Shown here piece by piece: positions 1 through 10,881 of a stretch of 64,000 bases of DNA. The stretch's first letter is position 1; every line of letters begins with the position of its first letter. The DNA is from Methylophaga thalassica MP (lineage in GTDB: Bacteria > Pseudomonadota > Gammaproteobacteria > Nitrosococcales > Methylophagaceae). The DNA is taken from assembly GCF_000214595.1 (NCBI RefSeq), contig NZ_AFIG01000003.1, positions 62,001 through 126,000 of the forward strand. Reading direction: 5' to 3'. Position numbers and translations under genes: made by a program. The notes below the pieces were generated by a model, which was not told the DNA's origin, made no database searches, and was given only the letters and a program-made list of their open reading frames with translations.

Positions 1-375
1 ACCAAAATGAGTGGTCATTATCACCAGTTGATGCTGCTCTATTTCCAGCCTGAGTTGAATGGCACCTCTGGGCTCATGAGGTGCCAGACTCAAATCAATC
101 AGTTCATGAGAGCTTAATGGATATTTACTTAAAACCGCATTGCCATAATGACGACTTTCACGAAACATTGTCGGTCCGGCAATACCGATCATCCCCGTTT
201 GTTGGGCAATAAAATCCAGCAGGTCGATATCATTGACCATGTGATGCTCGACCTCTTGTAGCGCAATGATGTCAGCATCTATCTCACGGATGACATCCAC
301 TATTCTAAACGGATCAAAATGTCCATCAGTGCCGATACAGGCATGGATGTTATAACTGGCTAACTTAAGGTCCAT
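1..375 (-). CDS. Endonuclease/exonuclease/phosphatase family protein (partial, cut by window edge)
   Basis: Only the N-terminal 125 residues lie in the window; the gene runs off the left edge. It starts at an ATG at 375, and the protein begins MDLKLASYNIHACIG. The pattern SYNIH near residue 7, followed by DIIALQEVEH near residue 37, is typical of the endonuclease/exonuclease/phosphatase (EEP) fold, where the Asn and the Glu of QE bind the catalytic metal. It lies 8 bases downstream of the phospholipase D-VTT gene on the same strand, so the two are probably one operon. EEP proteins of this kind often neighbour PLD-like genes. The substrate is unknown (nucleic acid, phosphoester or lipid headgroup). 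The missing C-terminus carries the catalytic DH motif and cannot be checked here. Confidence 0.8.
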   Translation of the reverse strand, partial: MDLKLASYNIHACIGTDGHFDPFRIVDVIREIDADIIALQEVEHHMVNDIDLLDFIAQQTGMIGIAGPTMFRESRHYGNAVLSKYPLSSHELIDLSLAPHEPRGAIQLRLEIEQHQLVIMTTHFG

Positions 376-383
376 TCAATCTC

Positions 384-2501
384 TTATTCGTCTTCTTTAC
401 GATTAATCAGTCGCTTCAACCCAACCATAATGCCAACAATGACGATGACGACTCCCACAAATATCGCGATTTGTTCAGGGTCTGGATTTTGCACAGTTCG
501 CATCAATGAATCAGCAAACACTGTAATACCCAATATCCCCGGTAACATACCGATCAGCGTACCAATGGTAAAATCACGCGTATTAATATGTGAGCCACCG
601 GCGACAAGATTAATCACTGTAAACGGTGCTACAGGAATAATGCGTACAGTGATAATCGCCAAAACACCATGTTTAGCCAGACGCCTGCTTAATTTATTGA
701 TACTGGAACCGGCTAATTTCTGAATGGTATTTCGCCCCATATAGTGTCCAACGGCATACCCCATCAAGCCACTCACCAGCGATCCAATAATGGAATAAAC
801 AGTTCCCCATAAAGGGCCAAATGTCAGTGCCGTTGTGATAATCAACAGGGTCACCGGAAAGGCAATCAATCCGGCAATGGCAAAAATACCGATCACAATT
901 AATGGTGTTAATGGATGTGACTTAATACCTTCAGCGGCATGTTGTAATGTTTCCGGATTTAACCATTCACTTAATGGTGTCCATCGCCAAATAGCTGTTA
1001 ACGCTAGTACCACAATCAAAACGGCAACAATTTTCCACCACTGTTTTTGGGCTGATTTTGGTTCATCAACCGGAATAAACATCTTAGTCAGTTTTTCCGT
1101 TTCAATCGGCCTTTCAGGATCGACAATGGCAGAATCCGGTAACATCTGATTCGCATAGTCAGAGACCGAACAATCAAGTTCACGTAATGTATGACTGTTT
1201 TCCTGTCGAGCATCTATCAAGCGAATAAGCGAACCTTCCTGAGATAAATTCTGGCGGAGTTCATCTGCTGTCATACCAAAATGTTCTGTCAGTAAACGCT
1301 CGCGAAACCGACTGACAGTAGCTTTGTGTTCATCTGTCTCCGCTTCAATCACCAGATCACATTCACTATCGAAGCCCATGGAACGGTTGCTTAAATTTGC
1401 TGAACCGACTCGCATTAAACAATCATCAATGACCGTGATTTTTGCATGCACGCTGATATAAGAATCACCAAGCTCATCACGATGCGGATAACAAAGACGT
1501 AACCGATTATGTTTGTCAGCCTCTTTCAATTTGCAGGCCACACGATAACGCAAAACATCCATGGTGGCCTGTTCCAACCAGCCACCAGTCATTAATGGCA
1601 AGACTAAAACAACATCGGGCCCGTCTCGTTCCTGCAAGCGTTCGGCTAATAAATCAGCTACTTTCCAGGAGGTAAAATATTGATTCTCCATATATATAAG
1701 ATTTTCAGCCGCTTTCAGGCTATCAATATAGAGTTGTTCAACTTCACGAATTTCTTTCTGATCACGGTACTGAGGCATTGTCCTGCTGATGCCTATCTCG
1801 ATGTCTTTAAACCAGGGCTCGATATATTCAGGCCATGCCGATCCTGATTTTTGTGACGGTTTATTGAGTTTTTCGCCGGTCGCTTTTAACCAGCGTTCTC
1901 GTGCCAGGTCACCTAAGGCGGCTGCCGCTTCACCTTGCACCATCATTTGTACATCATGAAATGGCGGGTAATGATGACCATCAGGATCAATACGTCTTGA
2001 TTCTTTCGCTTTATGTTCCGAGCTATCCCAACGACTTTTGCCAATATCAAAACCACCGGAGAAGGCAATCTCATCGTCTATCACCACCACTTTCTGGTGC
2101 TGAGATGCTCCCATTGGACACTCACCATCGAGTTTAAAATGCAATCTGTTTTGAGATTTCCACGCTGGTTTATACATGGGCAACCACTCACGCTCCATCG
2201 TATAAACCATTGCCCAGTCCCAGTTCAGAATATAAACATGTAAATCAGGGTTTCGGTTAAGCACTTCACTGATAAAAGCACCCAACTCTACGGGTAGGTC
2301 TTCAACTTGATCACTGTTGCGAACAAGTTGCATTCGGCTATCAATATCCCAGGAAAGAATATATACCGAGTGTTTCGCCCGCTGGATAGCAGCATGCAAA
2401 GCACCAAAGTAATTTTCCCCATCGATAAGTAAAGCAACTTGATCTGCATGTGTTTTTTGCCAGCAATTGTTACCTTCTTTCAGTATGGGTGTTTTTGTCA
2501 C
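384..2501 (-). CDS. Phospholipase D-like / VTT (DedA-SNARE type) membrane fusion protein
   Basis: This 705-residue protein joins two modules. Residues about 20-430 form a two-domain phospholipase D-like enzyme: both HKD motifs are visible, HQKVVVIDD around H135-K137 and HAKITVIDD around H352-K354, each followed by the usual downstream GG/GSxN-type residues. After a linker, residues about 485-700 form a membrane region with a transmembrane helix near 487 and a VTT (TVP38/TMEM64/DedA-like) domain. Families of this type combine phosphatidyl transfer or hydrolysis with a lipid-transport-like membrane domain. The likely role is membrane lipid remodelling, such as cardiolipin synthase-like chemistry, but that is inference. 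It is co-oriented with the EEP gene downstream. Confidence 0.85.
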   Translation of the reverse strand: MTKTPILKEGNNCWQKTHADQVALLIDGENYFGALHAAIQRAKHSVYILSWDIDSRMQLVRNSDQVEDLPVELGAFISEVLNRNPDLHVYILNWDWAMVYTMEREWLPMYKPAWKSQNRLHFKLDGECPMGASQHQKVVVIDDEIAFSGGFDIGKSRWDSSEHKAKESRRIDPDGHHYPPFHDVQMMVQGEAAAALGDLARERWLKATGEKLNKPSQKSGSAWPEYIEPWFKDIEIGISRTMPQYRDQKEIREVEQLYIDSLKAAENLIYMENQYFTSWKVADLLAERLQERDGPDVVLVLPLMTGGWLEQATMDVLRYRVACKLKEADKHNRLRLCYPHRDELGDSYISVHAKITVIDDCLMRVGSANLSNRSMGFDSECDLVIEAETDEHKATVSRFRERLLTEHFGMTADELRQNLSQEGSLIRLIDARQENSHTLRELDCSVSDYANQMLPDSAIVDPERPIETEKLTKMFIPVDEPKSAQKQWWKIVAVLIVVLALTAIWRWTPLSEWLNPETLQHAAEGIKSHPLTPLIVIGIFAIAGLIAFPVTLLIITTALTFGPLWGTVYSIIGSLVSGLMGYAVGHYMGRNTIQKLAGSSINKLSRRLAKHGVLAIITVRIIPVAPFTVINLVAGGSHINTRDFTIGTLIGMLPGILGITVFADSLMRTVQNPDPEQIAIFVGVVIVIVGIMVGLKRLINRKEDE

Positions 2502-2798
2502 ACTTGATTCCTAAATGATAGTCAGGGAGGGATTTTGCCACTGAGCATAACACAAGAATGCGTGACCACACACCGCCATCCTCTGCTGAAAACAGCCCTT
2601 TTTCGTATTCTTTGTATCGATACAATATATCTCTATTTTCAGTTAATTCAGTTCTGAATTTTCACAATAATTTCAAGGCTATACAAATAATAATATAAGG
2701 CTTAGACGAATAATTGAAATAGCTATTGATGGCACCGTGTAAGCACGATATGTTTGTTATAAATAATAAAAAATATCTTCAATTGATAGAGAGAGAGA

Positions 2799-4022
2799 AT
2801 GGCGATAAAACGCATTGCTACAAGTGAGTTACAAATCGGTATGTATATTCAGAAACTAGGAGGGTCCTGGATACAGCACCCGTTTGTCCGCAGTAGTTTC
2901 TTGCTCACCGAACCCAATGACATTAAGCGCATCAAAGAAGCAGGTATAAAAGAGTTGTGGATTGATGACGAGAAAGGCGAAATAACCGAAGCAGCCAAAT
3001 CTTCCGACTCATCGCAGAAGACTGATTCGCCCACCGCACAACAAACGACCACAGATAAAACTCACTCTGAGATAAAAGCTTCAGACGCTTCAAGTTCGAT
3101 TGAGAATGAAATCGAACGAGCCAGAAAACTATGCCAGGATGCCAAACCTCAGATCATGTCGATGTTCAACGATATTCGTCTGGGTAAAGCCATCGATCCA
3201 AAAACCACCCTACCACTTGTTGGTGAAATTGACTCGTTGGTTCAACGTAACTCTGCTGCCATACTCAGTGTCGCCCGATTAAAAACGCATGATGATTACA
3301 CATACATGCACTCTGTTGCTGTATGTGCGCTTATGTTGTCACTTGCCAATCAGATGGGGTTAGATAAAGAACAAACTCGCCTGGCTGGTATCGGCGGTCT
3401 GATGCATGACTTGGGTAAAGCCGCTATGCCTCTAGACATCTTAAACAAACCAGGCAAGCTCACAGATGCTGAATATCTGATCATGAAAAAACACACTATC
3501 GTGGGCGCCACAATTCTGCAGGACAGTGGTGCAGAAGCAGAAGTGATTGATATTGCATTAAATCATCACGAGAAGATTAATGGCACCGGTTATCCCAACC
3601 AACTGCCTGCAGAAAAAATTTCTCAGCTGGCTCGTATGGCTGCTATTTGCGATGTCTATGATGCAGTGACCTCTGAACGTGCCTACAAAAAACCTTGGGA
3701 ACCCGCCAATACCATCCGTGAAATGTCGAAATGGGATGGACATTTTGATAAACAAATTTTTAATAGTTTTGTTAAATCTGTAGGTATCTACCCGATTGGC
3801 TCTCTGGTTCGCTTAACGTCTCAACGCTTAGCTGTGGTAATTGAGCCTGCTATAGACTCCTTACTAAAACCTAAAGTCAAAGTGTTCTTCTCAATACGCT
3901 CAAATGCCCCCATTCCTATACAAATCATCGATCTTTCTGCAAAAAACTGTAAAGAAAGCATTGAAGGACCTGAAGAACCCGCAGATTGGGATTTTAAATC
4001 CTTAGAAAATCTATGGTTATGA
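2799..4022 (+). CDS. HD-GYP domain cyclic di-GMP phosphodiesterase with DUF3391 N-terminus
   Basis: The 407-residue protein has an N-terminal DUF3391-type region (residues 1-65, including LQIGMYIQKLGGSWIQHPF), a variable Ser/Thr-rich linker, and an HD-GYP domain from about residue 140. The metal and catalytic signature is present: HDLGK near residue 202 and HHEKINGTGYP near residue 256, so the domain looks active. HD-GYP enzymes hydrolyse c-di-GMP to pGpG or GMP in the cytoplasm. The start is an ATG after a purine-rich GAGAGAGA tract. The next gene encodes a diguanylate cyclase, so synthesis and breakdown of c-di-GMP are encoded side by side. This fits the c-di-GMP-I-like leaders seen near 61.5-62.1 kb. 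Confidence 0.9.
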   Translation: MAIKRIATSELQIGMYIQKLGGSWIQHPFVRSSFLLTEPNDIKRIKEAGIKELWIDDEKGEITEAAKSSDSSQKTDSPTAQQTTTDKTHSEIKASDASSSIENEIERARKLCQDAKPQIMSMFNDIRLGKAIDPKTTLPLVGEIDSLVQRNSAAILSVARLKTHDDYTYMHSVAVCALMLSLANQMGLDKEQTRLAGIGGLMHDLGKAAMPLDILNKPGKLTDAEYLIMKKHTIVGATILQDSGAEAEVIDIALNHHEKINGTGYPNQLPAEKISQLARMAAICDVYDAVTSERAYKKPWEPANTIREMSKWDGHFDKQIFNSFVKSVGIYPIGSLVRLTSQRLAVVIEPAIDSLLKPKVKVFFSIRSNAPIPIQIIDLSAKNCKESIEGPEEPADWDFKSLENLWL

Positions 4023-4115
4023 GTTATTATCCCGGTAAACCTCAATAACTCTTCACAAGACTAATGAAAGTCAGATGGATGAGTTTTAGCTGTTAGACAT
4101 TATTAAAGGATAGAT

Positions 4116-5375
4116 ATGATGGCAGATAAGACACGATCGTCCTTACACACGCTGATTACCAAGCGTTATATGCTGGCTGTAACACTTATTGCTTTGTTAT
4201 CCAGCTTTGCTGCATATACGCTAAAGTCTGCTCTTTCTGATGTTGATAATACGGCCTATATTGTCAATATTTCTGGTAGTCAACGCATGTTGAGTCAACA
4301 TATTGCCCTGGATATTCATCGTTTGTATCAACAACGCTTCGTGATGAATACAGAACAAACAGAAACTGAAAATCTGCTGACTCAGCACATAGACACGATG
4401 AAATCCGCCAATCATCAGCTCGCTTCAGGCCAACTCAATAATGGACATCAGCTTGAACTCTCCCCAACTATCAGAGATATCTATTTTGGTGACATAGACT
4501 TATATGATCGCGTCAATTTTTACTTAAAAATCGCTACCCAAATCCTAGATACAACGTCTGAGGAACCATTTTTACAACTGATGAGCGAGATTGATAGCTC
4601 CTCTGAAAACTTATTAATCGATTTAGATAAGGCCGTTAATCAATATCAACGTGAAGGCGATGAGCGACTGGAGATCATTCAACGACTCGAAGTCGGTGTT
4701 TGGTTAGTCACACTGCTCACACTCATGCTGGAAGTTATTTTTATCTTCAGACCCATGGCAAAAGAAGTCATCAAATCACGCGATGCAGAACAACGGCTGC
4801 TTAACAGCCTTGAAGATCAAGTTGAACTTCGTACCTATAAACTTGAAGCCGCCAACAAAAAACTACAAGAGCTGGCTAGTAAAGATCCTCTCACTAATCT
4901 TAATAACCGACTGACACTTGAAGTCGATATAGAAACCCTTATCAAAGGCTTCTATTCTCATCAGTGTCCATTTGCTATCGCCCTGATTGATATTGATTTT
5001 TTCAAAAGAATCAATGATGAATACGGCCACTTAGCCGGCGATCATGTACTGAAAGAATTTGCTGAAATATTACAATCACAAGGACGTAATACCGATAAAG
5101 TGTACCGTGTCGGCGGGGAAGAGTTTGTCTTACTACTGAACCGTGTTCCCTGTGAGAGAACTGAAGAAATGATGCTGGAATTGATCGACAAAACCCGGTC
5201 TCACCAGTTTAAGTTTGAAGGTCAACAATTCACTGTGACCATAAGCATGGGTTTGTACCATACTGACCTTTTCCCGGTAGCGAATCTCCGAGACTTATTC
5301 TTCGTCACTGATAAAGCACTCTATGAATCAAAAGCTAATGGCAGAGACAGGCTAACCCTGGCTACGCGGATGTAG
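4116..5375 (+). CDS. GGDEF diguanylate cyclase with membrane-anchored PilJ-type sensor domain
   Basis: The 419-residue protein starts with a cytoplasmic stub and a transmembrane helix (about 19-37), then a periplasmic helical domain carrying the GSQRMLSQ motif typical of type IV pili methyl-accepting/PilJ N-terminal domains. A second transmembrane helix (about 190-212), a short coiled coil and a GGDEF domain (about 245-415) follow. The active-site GGEEF is intact near residue 333. An RNTD inhibitory-site motif (RxxD) lies exactly five residues before it, predicting product feedback inhibition. It makes c-di-GMP from two GTP in response to an unknown periplasmic signal. The gene lies 93 bases after the HD-GYP gene in the same direction. 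Confidence 0.9.
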   Translation: MMADKTRSSLHTLITKRYMLAVTLIALLSSFAAYTLKSALSDVDNTAYIVNISGSQRMLSQHIALDIHRLYQQRFVMNTEQTETENLLTQHIDTMKSANHQLASGQLNNGHQLELSPTIRDIYFGDIDLYDRVNFYLKIATQILDTTSEEPFLQLMSEIDSSSENLLIDLDKAVNQYQREGDERLEIIQRLEVGVWLVTLLTLMLEVIFIFRPMAKEVIKSRDAEQRLLNSLEDQVELRTYKLEAANKKLQELASKDPLTNLNNRLTLEVDIETLIKGFYSHQCPFAIALIDIDFFKRINDEYGHLAGDHVLKEFAEILQSQGRNTDKVYRVGGEEFVLLLNRVPCERTEEMMLELIDKTRSHQFKFEGQQFTVTISMGLYHTDLFPVANLRDLFFVTDKALYESKANGRDRLTLATRM

Positions 5376-6046
5376 AACAACAGGCTTTAAAAGTCCTTAA
5401 CATACAATAACTTAATCAGGAGTCAATGTTTTAGCGATGTCGTTTCAGTTCAGTTTGCTAAAAGCACATTCCAGATAGTACATCTTCGCTATCTGCCATT
5501 TTCAACATTAGGGAATAACTCCCAAACTCTCAGTGAGTATCTCCCAAAGCATCGTTAATTAAACGTTGTACACTACCAAACTGTGATTTCAATGGTCTGG
5601 AAGCGGTTTAAATTTCGTCTGTGATTAGCAGATAAATTTTACTTATCGACGCTTGATTGTCCCGTGTCTTTCCATACAGATCATTGTCCTCAAGCTTAAT
5701 ACCTATGCAGTTACCTTCGCTTGGACTGCTCTTTAATTAAGGCATTCTTTGCATGAGGTTAAAGCGGTGAGTTTTGAGATGTAACCGTACTGCTTACCAG
5801 CAGTATTTATGACACGACGAGATAGTCTGAGTGACTAAACAAATAGTCTTTAACAGAAGAGATGGGTGGCGAAACGTATGTTTTAAGACGTATGAAATCG
5901 CTTCAAGTCACATTCAAACAATACAGGTTGACACAGGCATTATCTCGTATCGTTACTCGATATCTGTATAACATTTTTGCGCTCAGAGTCAGGGAAGAAG
6001 TGGCAGGAAAACTGTTCAAAAAAGGCGCTTAAACCGAGGATTCTGA
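5376..6046. other. Gene-free region upstream of the cyo operon
   Basis: About 670 bases with no convincing open frame on either strand. It should hold the cyoA promoter. A TTGACA hexamer lies at 5928-5933, but no good -10 sequence follows at the right distance. I see no clear terminator or RNA motif here. Confidence 0.5.
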
Positions 6047-6955
6047 ATGAAAAAAACTAAGTGTTCTGCTTTTGTCAAAGGGTTATCAATGGCTTCAGCA
6101 GTTCTGTTGAGCGGTTGTAAAGCAGGAGTTTTAGATCCAAAAGGACCGGTAGGTCATGATGAGCGTACGCTTATCATTACTGCCGTATTACTCATGCTGG
6201 TCGTGGTCATTCCTGTCATTGTGATGACACTGGTTTTCGCATGGAAATACCGTGCTTCGAACAAAAAAGCCGAATACAAACCCAACTGGGCTCACTCAAC
6301 CAAAATCGAAGTCATTGTCTGGACGGTGCCCTGTATCATCATTCTCATTTTAGGCACGCTGACCTGGATAACCACGCATTCGCTCGATCCATTCAAACCA
6401 CTTGAAACAGCCGATAGTCAGAAGCCAATCACGATTGAAGTCGTTGCACTCGACTGGAAATGGCTATTTATCTATCCAGAACAACATATAGCCACAGTTA
6501 ACCAAGTTGCCTTCCCTGAAAATGTGCCCGTTCGTTTCAAGGTCACCTCAGATACGGTGATGAATTCGTTCTTTATCCCTCAACTGGGCAGTCAGATATA
6601 TGCGATGGCGGGTATGCAAACGGAAGTCAATTTGCTCGCCCATGAAACCGGTGCTTTTGATGGCATGTCAGCCCACTATAGTGGTGAAGGCTTCTCGCAC
6701 ATGAACTTTAAAGCCCTCTCCCAAACACCATCCCAATTTAATGAGTGGATTAATAAAGTAAAACAGGCCCACCGTGAGCTGGATCAAAACAGTTACGACG
6801 TCTTAGCCAAACCCAGTGAGCAAAATCCCGTTGCTTACTATTCGTCAGTGAAGCCTGACTTGTTCAAATCAATTGTCATGAATTACATGAATACGAACTC
6901 GGATATGGCCTCAGAAGAAATGCAATCAGATTCAGGAGTAACTGATGTTAGGTAA
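6047..6955 (+). CDS. cyoA: Cytochrome bo3 ubiquinol oxidase subunit II
   Basis: The 302-residue protein starts with a lipoprotein signal ending in the lipobox LLSGC (Cys24). Two transmembrane helices (about 40-65 and 85-108) and a periplasmic cupredoxin-like domain follow. As in quinol oxidases, the CuA ligands of cytochrome c oxidases are absent; the region around residue 180 reads [18 protein letters not shown], matching CyoA. It anchors the quinol oxidase, which oxidises ubiquinol, reduces O2 to water and pumps protons. It overlaps cyoB by 11 bases and heads the operon cyoABCDE. Confidence 0.96.
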   Translation: MKKTKCSAFVKGLSMASAVLLSGCKAGVLDPKGPVGHDERTLIITAVLLMLVVVIPVIVMTLVFAWKYRASNKKAEYKPNWAHSTKIEVIVWTVPCIIILILGTLTWITTHSLDPFKPLETADSQKPITIEVVALDWKWLFIYPEQHIATVNQVAFPENVPVRFKVTSDTVMNSFFIPQLGSQIYAMAGMQTEVNLLAHETGAFDGMSAHYSGEGFSHMNFKALSQTPSQFNEWINKVKQAHRELDQNSYDVLAKPSEQNPVAYYSSVKPDLFKSIVMNYMNTNSDMASEEMQSDSGVTDVR

Positions 6956-8969
6956 ATTAACGCTTGCGGACATTCCCTACGATAACCCTATCGTAATGAG
7001 TGCGGTCGGCTTTATGGTCCTTTTTGGGCTGATTATTTTTGCCCTGATTACGCGTTATGGTAAGTGGACTTATCTCTGGAAAGAGTGGCTGACATCAGTT
7101 GATCACAAGAAAATTGGTGTGATGTATTTCTTAGTGGCATTGGTGATGCTGCTTCGAGGTTTTTCCGATGCCATCATGATGCGCTCACAACAGGCAGTCG
7201 CTCTGGGCGCCAATCAAGGCTATCTGCCACCTGAGCATTATGATCAAATATTTACGGCGCACGGCGTGATTATGATTTTCTTTGTGGCCATGCCATTCGT
7301 CATTGGTCTCATTAATATTGTGGTTCCATTACAAATTGGTGCCCGTGATGTGGCTTTCCCATACCTCAACTCAGTCAGCTTTTGGTTGTTCGTGGTCGGT
7401 GTGATATTGGTTAACCTGTCACTTGCTGTCGGCGATTTTGCCAAGACAGGCTGGCTAGCCTATCCACCGTTGTCTGAATTGAATTACAGTCCGGATGTCG
7501 GCGTTGACTATTACATATGGAGTCTACAGATATCCGGGCTCGGGACATTACTGACCGGTATCAACTTCTTTGTCACTATCATCAAGATGCGTGCGCCGGG
7601 TATGACATTAATGAAAATGCCGATATTCAGCTGGGCGGCACTATGCACTAATGCCCTGATCGTCGGTGCTTTCCCGGTATTAACAGTAACGTTGGCATTA
7701 TTGACTCTGGATCGCTACCTCGGCATGCATTTTTTCACCAATGCCATGGGCGGCGACATGATGATGTACATCAACCTGATTTGGATTTGGGGCCATCCGG
7801 AAGTGTATATCTTAGTGCTACCGGTATTTGGTGTCTTCTCAGAAGTCGTTGCTACCTACTCTAAAAAACCTTTGTTCGGCTATACATCAATGGTGTATGC
7901 GACGATTGCGATTACCATACTTTCGTTTATAGTCTGGTTGCATCACTTCTTCACCATGGGCTCGGGGGCCAACGTTAACGCCTTCTTTGGCATCATGACA
8001 ATGATTATTGCCATTCCGACCGGTGTGAAAATCTTTAACTGGTTGTTCACGATGTACGGTGGTCGTGTCGAATTCAGCTCACCTTTACTATGGACGCTTG
8101 GTTTTATGATTACCTTCAGTATTGGTGGCATGACCGGTGTGCTTCTATCTGTGCCAGGTGCCGACTTTGTATTGCATAACAGCCTGTTTCTGATTGCACA
8201 CTTCCATAACGTCATCATTGGTGGTGTGGTATTCGGCTCTATGGCTGGCTATGCCTACTGGTTCCCAAAAGCATTTGGTTTCAGACTCAATGAACGCTGG
8301 GGCAAATATTCATTCTGGGCATGGTTTGTAGGCTTCTATCTGGCCTTTATGCCGCTCTACTATCTGGGTTTCCTCGGAATGACTCGTCGCCTCAATCATT
8401 ATGACAACCCTGCCTTCCAACCCTGGTTAATACTGGCTGCAGTGGGGGCAGGAATTATCATGTTGGGCATCATCTTCACCATCGTGCAACTGGTCGTCAG
8501 TATTCGTGAACGTCACGCGAATATGGACGTTACTGGTGATCCATGGGGTGGTCGTACACTGGAATGGTCAACCTCATCACCACCGCCTTTCTATAACTTC
8601 GCGGAAATACCTGTCGCCTCAGAACTCGATGCTTTCCATACGATGAAAGAAAGCGGTGATTACCCGCCAGAGCCTAAGCAATACAAAGAAATTCACATGC
8701 CAAGGAATACTGGTGTGGGTGTCTTTATCGGTCTGTTTAGTTTGATTTTTGGCTTTGCCATGATCTGGTACATCTGGTGGATGGCGATTGCAGGTGTTGT
8801 CGGTATTTTGGGCTGCATGATCTGGCGCAGCTTTGATAATGACGTCGATTACTACGTGCCGGTCGAAGAAATCGAGCGCATTGAAGGCGAATGGCTTGAG
8901 AAAGTACGAAATCACCATGAATCAAATGGCAAGACAAGTGCTGACTCAACATCTACGCAAACTGCGTAG
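6945..8969 (+). CDS. cyoB: Cytochrome bo3 ubiquinol oxidase subunit I
   Basis: The 674-residue heme-copper oxidase catalytic subunit contains about 14-15 transmembrane helices. The heme and CuB ligand motifs are visible: WGHPEVY near residue 284 (the His-Tyr crosslink helix), LHHFF near residue 330 (CuB histidines) and AHFHNV near residue 418 (heme ligands). It carries low-spin heme b and the heme o3/CuB centre where O2 is reduced. Length and order match the Escherichia coli enzyme. It begins inside the last codons of cyoA, so translation is probably coupled. Confidence 0.97.
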   Translation: MLGKLTLADIPYDNPIVMSAVGFMVLFGLIIFALITRYGKWTYLWKEWLTSVDHKKIGVMYFLVALVMLLRGFSDAIMMRSQQAVALGANQGYLPPEHYDQIFTAHGVIMIFFVAMPFVIGLINIVVPLQIGARDVAFPYLNSVSFWLFVVGVILVNLSLAVGDFAKTGWLAYPPLSELNYSPDVGVDYYIWSLQISGLGTLLTGINFFVTIIKMRAPGMTLMKMPIFSWAALCTNALIVGAFPVLTVTLALLTLDRYLGMHFFTNAMGGDMMMYINLIWIWGHPEVYILVLPVFGVFSEVVATYSKKPLFGYTSMVYATIAITILSFIVWLHHFFTMGSGANVNAFFGIMTMIIAIPTGVKIFNWLFTMYGGRVEFSSPLLWTLGFMITFSIGGMTGVLLSVPGADFVLHNSLFLIAHFHNVIIGGVVFGSMAGYAYWFPKAFGFRLNERWGKYSFWAWFVGFYLAFMPLYYLGFLGMTRRLNHYDNPAFQPWLILAAVGAGIIMLGIIFTIVQLVVSIRERHANMDVTGDPWGGRTLEWSTSSPPPFYNFAEIPVASELDAFHTMKESGDYPPEPKQYKEIHMPRNTGVGVFIGLFSLIFGFAMIWYIWWMAIAGVVGILGCMIWRSFDNDVDYYVPVEEIERIEGEWLEKVRNHHESNGKTSADSTSTQTA

Positions 8970-9010
8970 GTCAATTAATACATTATTAATAAGGTAATCA
9001 GGCATTAATT

Positions 9011-9625
9011 ATGACTACTGATGTTTTAGATAACGCAAATACTCACGAGCATGCACATCACGATGCCTCCTCAACACGAGTGTTCGGCTTCTGGATCTAC
9101 ATAATGAGTGACTGCATTTTGTTTGCGGCGTTGTTCGCGACATTTGCAGTACTCGGACACAATTATGCAGGTGGGCCCACTGGTAAAGAGATTTTTGAGT
9201 TAGATGGTGTACTGATCGAAACCTTCTGCCTGTTATTCAGTAGCATCACCTATGGTTTTGCCATGGTGGCGATGAATAATGGTCAGCGGCAACTTGTCAT
9301 ACTCTGGCTGGCCATCACCTTTTTACTGGGTGTCGGTTTTGTGGGCCTTGAACTAAACGAGTTCAGTCATCTGATTGCTGAAGGCCATAGCTGGCAGCAA
9401 AGTGCATTTCTGTCCTCATTTTTTGCCCTGGTCAGCACACACGGTCTGCACGTGAGTTGTGGTTTGATTTGGATGATATTCATGATGATTCATGTCTATC
9501 GTTATGGATTGAGTGAACTGAACAAATCTCGCTTGATGTGTTTGAGCCTGTTCTGGCATTTTCTGGATATCATCTGGATCTTCGTATTTACCTTTGTTTA
9601 TCTGTTGGGGGTTCTGAATGGATAA
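9011..9625 (+). CDS. cyoC: Cytochrome bo3 ubiquinol oxidase subunit III
   Basis: The 204-residue protein has five predicted transmembrane helices and a short His-rich cytoplasmic N-terminus (HEHAHHD). The segment [18 protein letters not shown] is the subunit III signature, and a conserved STHGLHV motif is near residue 140. It stabilises subunit I and helps keep the proton-pumping site active. It follows cyoB after about 40 bases and overlaps cyoD by 8 bases. Confidence 0.95.
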   Translation: MTTDVLDNANTHEHAHHDASSTRVFGFWIYIMSDCILFAALFATFAVLGHNYAGGPTGKEIFELDGVLIETFCLLFSSITYGFAMVAMNNGQRQLVILWLAITFLLGVGFVGLELNEFSHLIAEGHSWQQSAFLSSFFALVSTHGLHVSCGLIWMIFMMIHVYRYGLSELNKSRLMCLSLFWHFLDIIWIFVFTFVYLLGVLNG

Positions 9626-9944
9626 CGGCCATATCGCCGGTGCAGCTCACGGCACCTATAAGTCTTATCTGATTGGTTTTATTCTGTCAGTCGTACTGAC
9701 TGTCATTCCATTCTGGATGGTGATGCATCCTACGATGGCACCGTCCACTATCGCCATCAGCATTCTCGGCTTTGCTGTTGTGCAGGTGCTAGTCCATCTG
9801 TATTTTTTCTTGCACCTCAATACCTCGTCAGAACAACGTTGGAACCTGGTCGCCTTTGCTTATACCTTCATCTTGATATTGTTTATCGTAGTAGGTTCTC
9901 TCTGGATTATGCATAATCTTGGTTACAACATGATGCTCGACTAA
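9618..9944 (+). CDS. cyoD: Cytochrome bo3 ubiquinol oxidase subunit IV
   Basis: This small 108-residue membrane protein has three transmembrane helices and fits CyoD in length and pattern, including [12 protein letters not shown] near residue 57. It supports assembly of the CuB site in subunit I. Its start overlaps the end of cyoC, and cyoE follows after 12 bases. Confidence 0.93.
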   Translation: MDNGHIAGAAHGTYKSYLIGFILSVVLTVIPFWMVMHPTMAPSTIAISILGFAVVQVLVHLYFFLHLNTSSEQRWNLVAFAYTFILILFIVVGSLWIMHNLGYNMMLD

Positions 9945-9956
9945 GACAGGTAATAA

Positions 9957-10811
9957 GTGCTAAAAAAATATTGGCAGGTTGCCAAGCCAGGTATTGTGAT
10001 TGGCAACCTCATTTCATTAGCGGGCGGTTTTTTCCTCGCATCGAAAGGCAGCATCGATTTGATGCTGTTTTTTTATACCGCTTTTGGTGTGTCACTGATC
10101 GTCGCTTCCGGCTGTGTGTTTAACAACTTCATTGACCGGGATATCGACACGCTGATGGAACGCACCCGTGACAGGGTTTTAGTACAAGGACTGATTTCAC
10201 CACGTGTGGCGTTGGTCTATGCTTCAGTGCTTGGCCTGTTAGGGACGTTTGTGCTGTTGTACGGTACCAATATCATCGACGTCACCGTAGTTCTGGTGGG
10301 TTTTATTATCTATGTCGGCGTGTATAGCCTATCGATGAAACGTCACTCCGTTCACGGCACATTGATTGGCAGTCTTGCTGGTGCCATGCCTCCCGTGGTG
10401 GGTTATTGTGCTGTCAGTAACCAGTTTGACCTCGGTGCGGCTATCTTGCTGCTGATTTTCAGCATTTGGCAAATGCCCCACTCTTATGCGATCGCCATTT
10501 TCAGGTTTAATGATTACCGTGCCGCATCCATTCCAGTACTGCCCGTAGCCAAAACTATTCAGAGTGCTAAACACCAGATTTTGCTCTACCTGATTGCATT
10601 TAACCTGGCAACGCCCCTGCTTTACCTGACTGGTTATACCGGTGTTTGGTATCTCATTATCACCTCAGCCTTTGGCTTATATTGGTTATATATAGCTTGG
10701 GCAGGCTTGAAGACAAAAGAAGATACGGCCTGGGCTAAAAAAGTCTTTTTTGTCTCCATCCTTATCGTCATGGTGCAAAGTCTAATGATGTCGGTGGATG
10801 CTGTCGGCTGA
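9957..10811 (+). CDS. cyoE: Protoheme IX farnesyltransferase (heme O synthase)
   Basis: The 284-residue UbiA-superfamily integral membrane enzyme transfers a farnesyl group to heme B to make heme O for the bo3 oxidase. The Asp-rich prenyl-diphosphate motif NNFIDRDID is at about residue 58, and a second conserved loop near residue 110 includes YSLSMKRHS. The start is a GTG at 9957 that directly follows TAA at 9954-9956. It closes the cyo operon. No clear terminator is seen in the 70 bases before the next, converging gene. Confidence 0.95.
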   Translation: MLKKYWQVAKPGIVIGNLISLAGGFFLASKGSIDLMLFFYTAFGVSLIVASGCVFNNFIDRDIDTLMERTRDRVLVQGLISPRVALVYASVLGLLGTFVLLYGTNIIDVTVVLVGFIIYVGVYSLSMKRHSVHGTLIGSLAGAMPPVVGYCAVSNQFDLGAAILLLIFSIWQMPHSYAIAIFRFNDYRAASIPVLPVAKTIQSAKHQILLYLIAFNLATPLLYLTGYTGVWYLIITSAFGLYWLYIAWAGLKTKEDTAWAKKVFFVSILIVMVQSLMMSVDAVG

Positions 10812-10881
10812 GTTAATCGTGGTGTCTCAATCCAATTACCGCTGTAACTGCGCATAAATATTACGTCGCAAAATCGTTTCT

